From assembly GCA_964633815.1 (NCBI GenBank), contig CAZWHW010000009.1, positions 10,126 to 74,125 of the forward strand: a DNA stretch of 64,000 bases, read 5' to 3'. Under the pieces are notes generated by a model, which made no database searches, had not been told where the DNA came from, and was given only the letters and a program-made list of their open reading frames with translations. The DNA comes from CALKZN01 sp964633815. Lineage in GTDB: Bacteria > Pseudomonadota > Gammaproteobacteria > Arenicellales > Arenicellaceae. Below, piece by piece: positions 61,280 to 64,000 of this stretch (position 1 is its first letter; the number at the start of each line of letters is the position of its first letter). The position numbers were made by a program, and so were the translations under genes.

Positions 61280-61372
61280 TCTAAACACTGCACCAGCAGT
61301 GTTATTGCTTATGATGTGCTGTGCACATATAACCGCTTTTGAGCGAAAATTGAGCAATTCAAATAAAGTCTA

Positions 61373-62116
61373 ATGAACGCAGAACCTTTTGAGATTGGTG
61401 AAAAAAAATCAGTCGATTTAGTTGACTGCGTTCAAATGGGCAAACTAGTTGGAGTTTGGGGAGTCAAAGGATGGCTCAAAGTTTTTTCATATACACGTCC
61501 ACGAAAAAACATCGGCCAATATACGCATTGGTTGTTAGTTCCCTCATCAGAAAGAAAGCGCAATAAGTCATCAGCTCAGAAATCTCAAGCCATTCAAGCA
61601 ACTGCTGTTTCTGTCAAAAACTGCAAAGTGCAGGGACAAAACATCGTTGCCTGCATTGATGGGATTGATTATCGGGATCAAGCTGAAAATCTAGTTGGTT
61701 TTGAAGTCTATATTGAAAAGAACCAGCTAAAGCCGTTGAAAAAAGATGAATTCTATTGGTCGGACATGATTGGTTGTGATGTGATCAATACCCAAGATGA
61801 AGCATTGGGCAAAGTGACATCGATCATGGAGACAGGTGCAAACGATGTGTTGGTTGTGCAACAAGACGCTCAAGATCAAGACGGTCAGAATAATTTGTTG
61901 GAACATTTGATTCCCTATTCTGAGGAGATTGTTATATCAGTGGATGCTGAAAACAATTTGATTCAAGTAGATTGGGGATTAGATTATCTTGCTCAAGAAC
62001 TCGACAAATCACCGCGCAAGAAAAAACAAAGCAAGCAAGAACGAGCCGAAGAGGTTCGTTTGCAGAAATTAGTGACCAAACAGCAAGAGCAAAACGAACA
62101 GGATGGTGAGGGCTAA
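61373..62116 (+). CDS. rimM: Ribosome maturation factor RimM with an extended C-terminus
   Basis: RimM binds S19 and helps assemble the 30S head. The 247-residue protein is longer than the usual 170-185. The N-terminal barrel (MGKLVGVWGVKGWLKVFSYT, then DGIDYRDQAENLVGFEVYI) and the PRC-barrel domain (EFYWSDMIGCDVINTQDEALGKVTSIMETGANDVLVV...EHLIPYSEEIVISVDAENNLIQVDWGLDYL) are complete. An insertion rich in Lys/Ser/Gln (SERKRNKSSAQKSQAIQ) lies in the first barrel, and a 40-residue charged tail (SPRKKKQSKQERAEEVRLQKL...) follows the second. It ends 2 bases before trmD. Confidence 0.95.
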   Translation: MNAEPFEIGEKKSVDLVDCVQMGKLVGVWGVKGWLKVFSYTRPRKNIGQYTHWLLVPSSERKRNKSSAQKSQAIQATAVSVKNCKVQGQNIVACIDGIDYRDQAENLVGFEVYIEKNQLKPLKKDEFYWSDMIGCDVINTQDEALGKVTSIMETGANDVLVVQQDAQDQDGQNNLLEHLIPYSEEIVISVDAENNLIQVDWGLDYLAQELDKSPRKKKQSKQERAEEVRLQKLVTKQQEQNEQDGEG

Positions 62117-62118
62117 CA

Positions 62119-62892
62119 ATGCGTATCCATGTGATCACTTTGTTTCCTGAAATGTTTGACGCAATCAGTGAATTTGGCGTGGTGTCTCGTTTGGTCAAAG
62201 AGGAAGGTTTGAGGCTGACCTTTTGGAATCCGCGTAATTTCACTGAAGATGTACACCGCACAGTTGATGATCGCCCTTATGGTGGCGGCCCTGGCATGGT
62301 GATGATGCCTAAACCTTTGCAAAAAGCGATTGAAGCTGCAAAGAATGTTGCTGCAGATCAAACCAAAGTGGTGTATTTGTCGCCAGCAGGTGAGACCTTC
62401 AAGCAATATATTGCGATGGATGTTGTTGAAGAAATGCAAGAGGGCACTGAGCTGATCTTGATTTGTGGACGCTATGAAGGCATTGATCAACGCATCATTG
62501 ATCATTATGTGGATGAAGAGTGGTCACTAGGTGATTTTGTGCTTTCTGGCGGTGAAATTCCCGCCATGGCAGTGATTGATGTCATTGCAAGGCATATTCC
62601 GGGCTGTTTAGGCAATAAAGAGTCGTTTTTTGAGGATTCTTTTGTTGAAGGTTTGCTCGATTACGGGCATTATACGCGCCCTGAGAACTATGAAGGTTTT
62701 AGCGTGCCTGATGTGCTTCTAAGTGGTGACCACGAGAACATCAGAAAATGGCGTCAGCGTGAATCATTAAAGATCACACTAGAAAGGCGACCAGATTTGA
62801 TTGAATCGCTAGAGCTTGTTCCCGAACTTGAGGAAGTGTTGACAGAATTGCAAAATGCGCAATCTGATGACACTGAAAATGAACTGTCGTAA
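62119..62892 (+). CDS. trmD: tRNA (guanine37-N1)-methyltransferase TrmD
   Basis: TrmD makes m1G37 next to the anticodon and prevents frameshifting. The 257-residue protein has RIHVITLFPEMFD at the start, DDRPYGGGPGMVMM, the deep trefoil-knot SAM site YLSPAGETFKQ, LICGRYEGIDQRIIDHYVDEEWSLGDFVLSGGEIPAMAVID with the catalytic Asp, and the C-terminal RNA-binding part with RPENYEGFSVPDVLLSGDHENIRKWR. It is cotranscribed with rimM and rplS. Confidence 0.98.
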   Translation: MRIHVITLFPEMFDAISEFGVVSRLVKEEGLRLTFWNPRNFTEDVHRTVDDRPYGGGPGMVMMPKPLQKAIEAAKNVAADQTKVVYLSPAGETFKQYIAMDVVEEMQEGTELILICGRYEGIDQRIIDHYVDEEWSLGDFVLSGGEIPAMAVIDVIARHIPGCLGNKESFFEDSFVEGLLDYGHYTRPENYEGFSVPDVLLSGDHENIRKWRQRESLKITLERRPDLIESLELVPELEEVLTELQNAQSDDTENELS

Positions 62893-62963
62893 TCCGCCTT
62901 GGATGTTTTTTGAAAAACAGATCGAGAACGGCTAGTGCGAAGCATTAAAGAGAGATTAGACCA

Positions 62964-63311
62964 ATGGCTAATATTATTGATGAAATAAACAACGAACAGA
63001 TGAAACAAGATGTGCCAGAGTTTGGCGCAGGTGATACGGTGGTTGTTAATGTAAAAGTTAAAGAAGGCAACCGTGAACGTATTCAGGCGTTTGAAGGTGT
63101 TGTCATCGCAAAGAAAAATCGTGGTTTGCATTCAGCATTCACGGTTCGAAAAATTTCATACGGTGAAGGTGTTGAACGTGTTTTCCAAACACATAGCCCA
63201 CTAATTGACAGCGTTGAAGTCAAGCGTCGTGGCGCAGTTCGCCGCGCCAAGCTTTACTACTTGCGTGAGCGTTCTGGTAAGGCAGCTCGAATCAAAGAAA
63301 AACTTAGCTAG
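62964..63311 (+). CDS. rplS: 50S ribosomal protein L19
   Basis: L19 sits at the 30S-50S interface. The 115-residue protein contains GDTVVVNVKVKEGNRERIQAFEGVVIAKKNRGLHSAFTVRKISYGEGVERVFQTHSPLIDSVEVKRRGAVRRAKLYYLRERSGKAARIKEKL, the complete family pattern at standard length. It is the last gene of the rpsP operon, followed by a strong terminator and then the convergent integrase gene. Confidence 0.98.
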   Translation: MANIIDEINNEQMKQDVPEFGAGDTVVVNVKVKEGNRERIQAFEGVVIAKKNRGLHSAFTVRKISYGEGVERVFQTHSPLIDSVEVKRRGAVRRAKLYYLRERSGKAARIKEKLS

Positions 63312-63333
63312 ACCTTCCAAGAAAAATCAAGAA

Positions 63334-63368
63334 AAGCCCGAACCTATGCAAATAGTTCGGGCTTTTTT
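63334..63368 (+). terminator. Rho-independent terminator of the rpsP-rimM-trmD-rplS operon
   Basis: AAGCCCGAAC (63334-63343) pairs perfectly with GTTCGGGCTT (63355-63364) across an 11-base loop, followed by T. It lies 22 bases after the rplS stop and 23 bases from the end of the integrase gene. Confidence 0.92.
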
Positions 63369-63390
63369 GTGCCTGCATGATACTCAAGTA

Positions 63391-63999
63391 CTATCTGTCC
63401 ATAGGACTACGCACACCCAATACACCTTTGTGAAGAACATGCGTATAGATTTCAGTTGTTTCTACATTTGAGTGACCAAGTAGTTCCTGCACTGTTCGAA
63501 TATCGTTGCCTTGCTCTAATAATCGAGTTGCAAAAGAATGCCTAAATGTATGGCAGTTAGCATGCTTTGGAATATGACAAGCCCTAATTGAATTTTTCAC
63601 ATTGCGTTGTAAAGAACGATCATAAACATGATGCCTACGTTCTACACCTGAGCGAGGGTCTCGCGAATATTTATATGAAGGAAACAAAAATTGCCAAGCT
63701 AATTCCTTGGCAGCAGAAGGGTATTTTCTCGCCAAAGCGTCAGGCATATACACCTCACCATAACCGTTTGCTAAATCTGATTCATGCAAACGCATCACAG
63801 TAATAATCTGTTCATGCAATTGATCAATAAGAGATTCAGGCAAAATTGTGCGTCGGTCTTTATTACCTTTACCTGAACGAACAATAATCATCTGTTGATC
63901 AAAATCAATATCTTTAACACGCAGAGAAGTTGCCTCAGATGTTCTTAAACCGCCACCATACATAATGGACGCAATCAACTGCCAAGGATGGCTCAAACG
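63391..63999 (-). CDS. intI: Integron integrase IntI, C-terminal part (partial)
   Basis: The frame is open to the right window edge, so only the catalytic C-terminal 203 residues are seen. All tyrosine-recombinase residues are present: Arg18 in GGGLRTSEA, Lys46 in GKGNKDR, His149 and Arg152 in CHTFRHS, His175 in LLGHS and Tyr184 in EIYTH (numbered from the TTG at 63996). Beyond Xer proteins it has the integron-specific insertion: MPDALARKYPSAAKELAWQF, SRDPRSGVERRHHVYDRSLQR, which closely parallels the same segment of IntI1, and the end GVLGVRSPMD. This identifies IntI rather than XerC or XerD. IntI excises and inserts cassettes at attI and attC. In most integrons attI and the cassettes lie on the 5' side of intI, here beyond the right edge. 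Confidence 0.92.
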   Translation of the reverse strand, partial: RLSHPWQLIASIMYGGGLRTSEATSLRVKDIDFDQQMIIVRSGKGNKDRRTILPESLIDQLHEQIITVMRLHESDLANGYGEVYMPDALARKYPSAAKELAWQFLFPSYKYSRDPRSGVERRHHVYDRSLQRNVKNSIRACHIPKHANCHTFRHSFATRLLEQGNDIRTVQELLGHSNVETTEIYTHVLHKGVLGVRSPMDR

Positions 64000-64000
64000 T

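Noticed and set aside
62754..63131. A 125-codon minus-strand frame across the trmD-rplS junction.
   Set aside because: It overlaps two well-supported essential genes, has no Shine-Dalgarno and shows low-complexity Ser/Phe composition typical of antisense frames.
63391..63999. XerD-type recombinase as the identity of the right-edge integrase.
   Set aside because: The integron-specific insertion (DALARKYPS and DPRSGVERRHHVYD) is present and absent from Xer proteins.
1..64000. CRISPR arrays, insertion sequences, rRNA genes and riboswitches.
   Set aside because: No spaced repeat array, transposase, rRNA core sequence or recognisable aptamer was found on reading either strand.

Overview
The window is AT-rich bacterial DNA from a non-sporulating gammaproteobacterium. 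This rests on gene content and order: smpB/ratA/ratB/bamE; hrcA-grpE-dnaK-dnaJ; nadK-recN; mltD/rnhA/dnaQ; holD-rimI; ypjD-ffh; rpsP-rimM-trmD-rplS; and a Pseudomonas-like Fur. The genus cannot be named from sequence reading alone. A run of 100 Ns at 29321-29420 shows this is a scaffolded draft assembly. The gap is flanked by the same 55 bases on both sides, so it is probably an unmerged contig overlap.

Layout. 0-9 kb: a C-terminal fragment resembling FimV, a spore-photoproduct-lyase-like radical SAM protein, fur, a leucine-rich leader peptide with leuA, a divergent holD and rimI, mltD, then methyltransferase-rnhA-dnaQ-pentapeptide protein. 9-15 kb: an acetyl-CoA-synthetase-like protein without the catalytic motifs, tRNA-Ala and tRNA-Glu with promoter and terminator, a sulfotransferase, an MsrQ-like membrane protein and a YdeP-type molybdopterin oxidoreductase. 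15-22 kb: a glycosyltransferase, rfbC-rfbD, a YoaA-like helicase, tsaB and two lipoproteins. 22-33 kb: a CNNM/CorB-like membrane protein, two adjacent AcnB-type aconitases (one proteobacterial, one Bacteroidota-like), the assembly gap, and divergent TRAP and ABC solute-binding proteins separated by three 21-bp-phased repeats. 32-46 kb: a Tag-like glycosylase, maeB, rarA, azoR, the smpB/rat/bamE cluster, and a leftward run nadK-recN-GNAT-response regulator-hybrid kinase. 45-51 kb: heat-shock genes with two well-formed sigma-32 promoters. 51-56 kb: a second orphan TRAP binding protein, a membrane-anchored cold-shock protein, YbfF, an ECF sigma/DUF3379 pair, a PhnA-like protein and ypjD. 56-64 kb: ffh, an FkbM methyltransferase, a Cro-type HTH fused to an AlaA-type aminotransferase, the rpsP operon, and the C-terminal part of an integron integrase running off the right edge.

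Most of the window is housekeeping. The points I consider most worth pursuing are the IntI-type integrase next to rplS, which suggests a chromosomal integron to the right of the window; the HTH-aminotransferase fusion with a 22-bp palindrome just upstream; the degenerate ACS-like protein; the LeuL-type leader peptide; and the phased repeats between the divergent solute-binding-protein genes.
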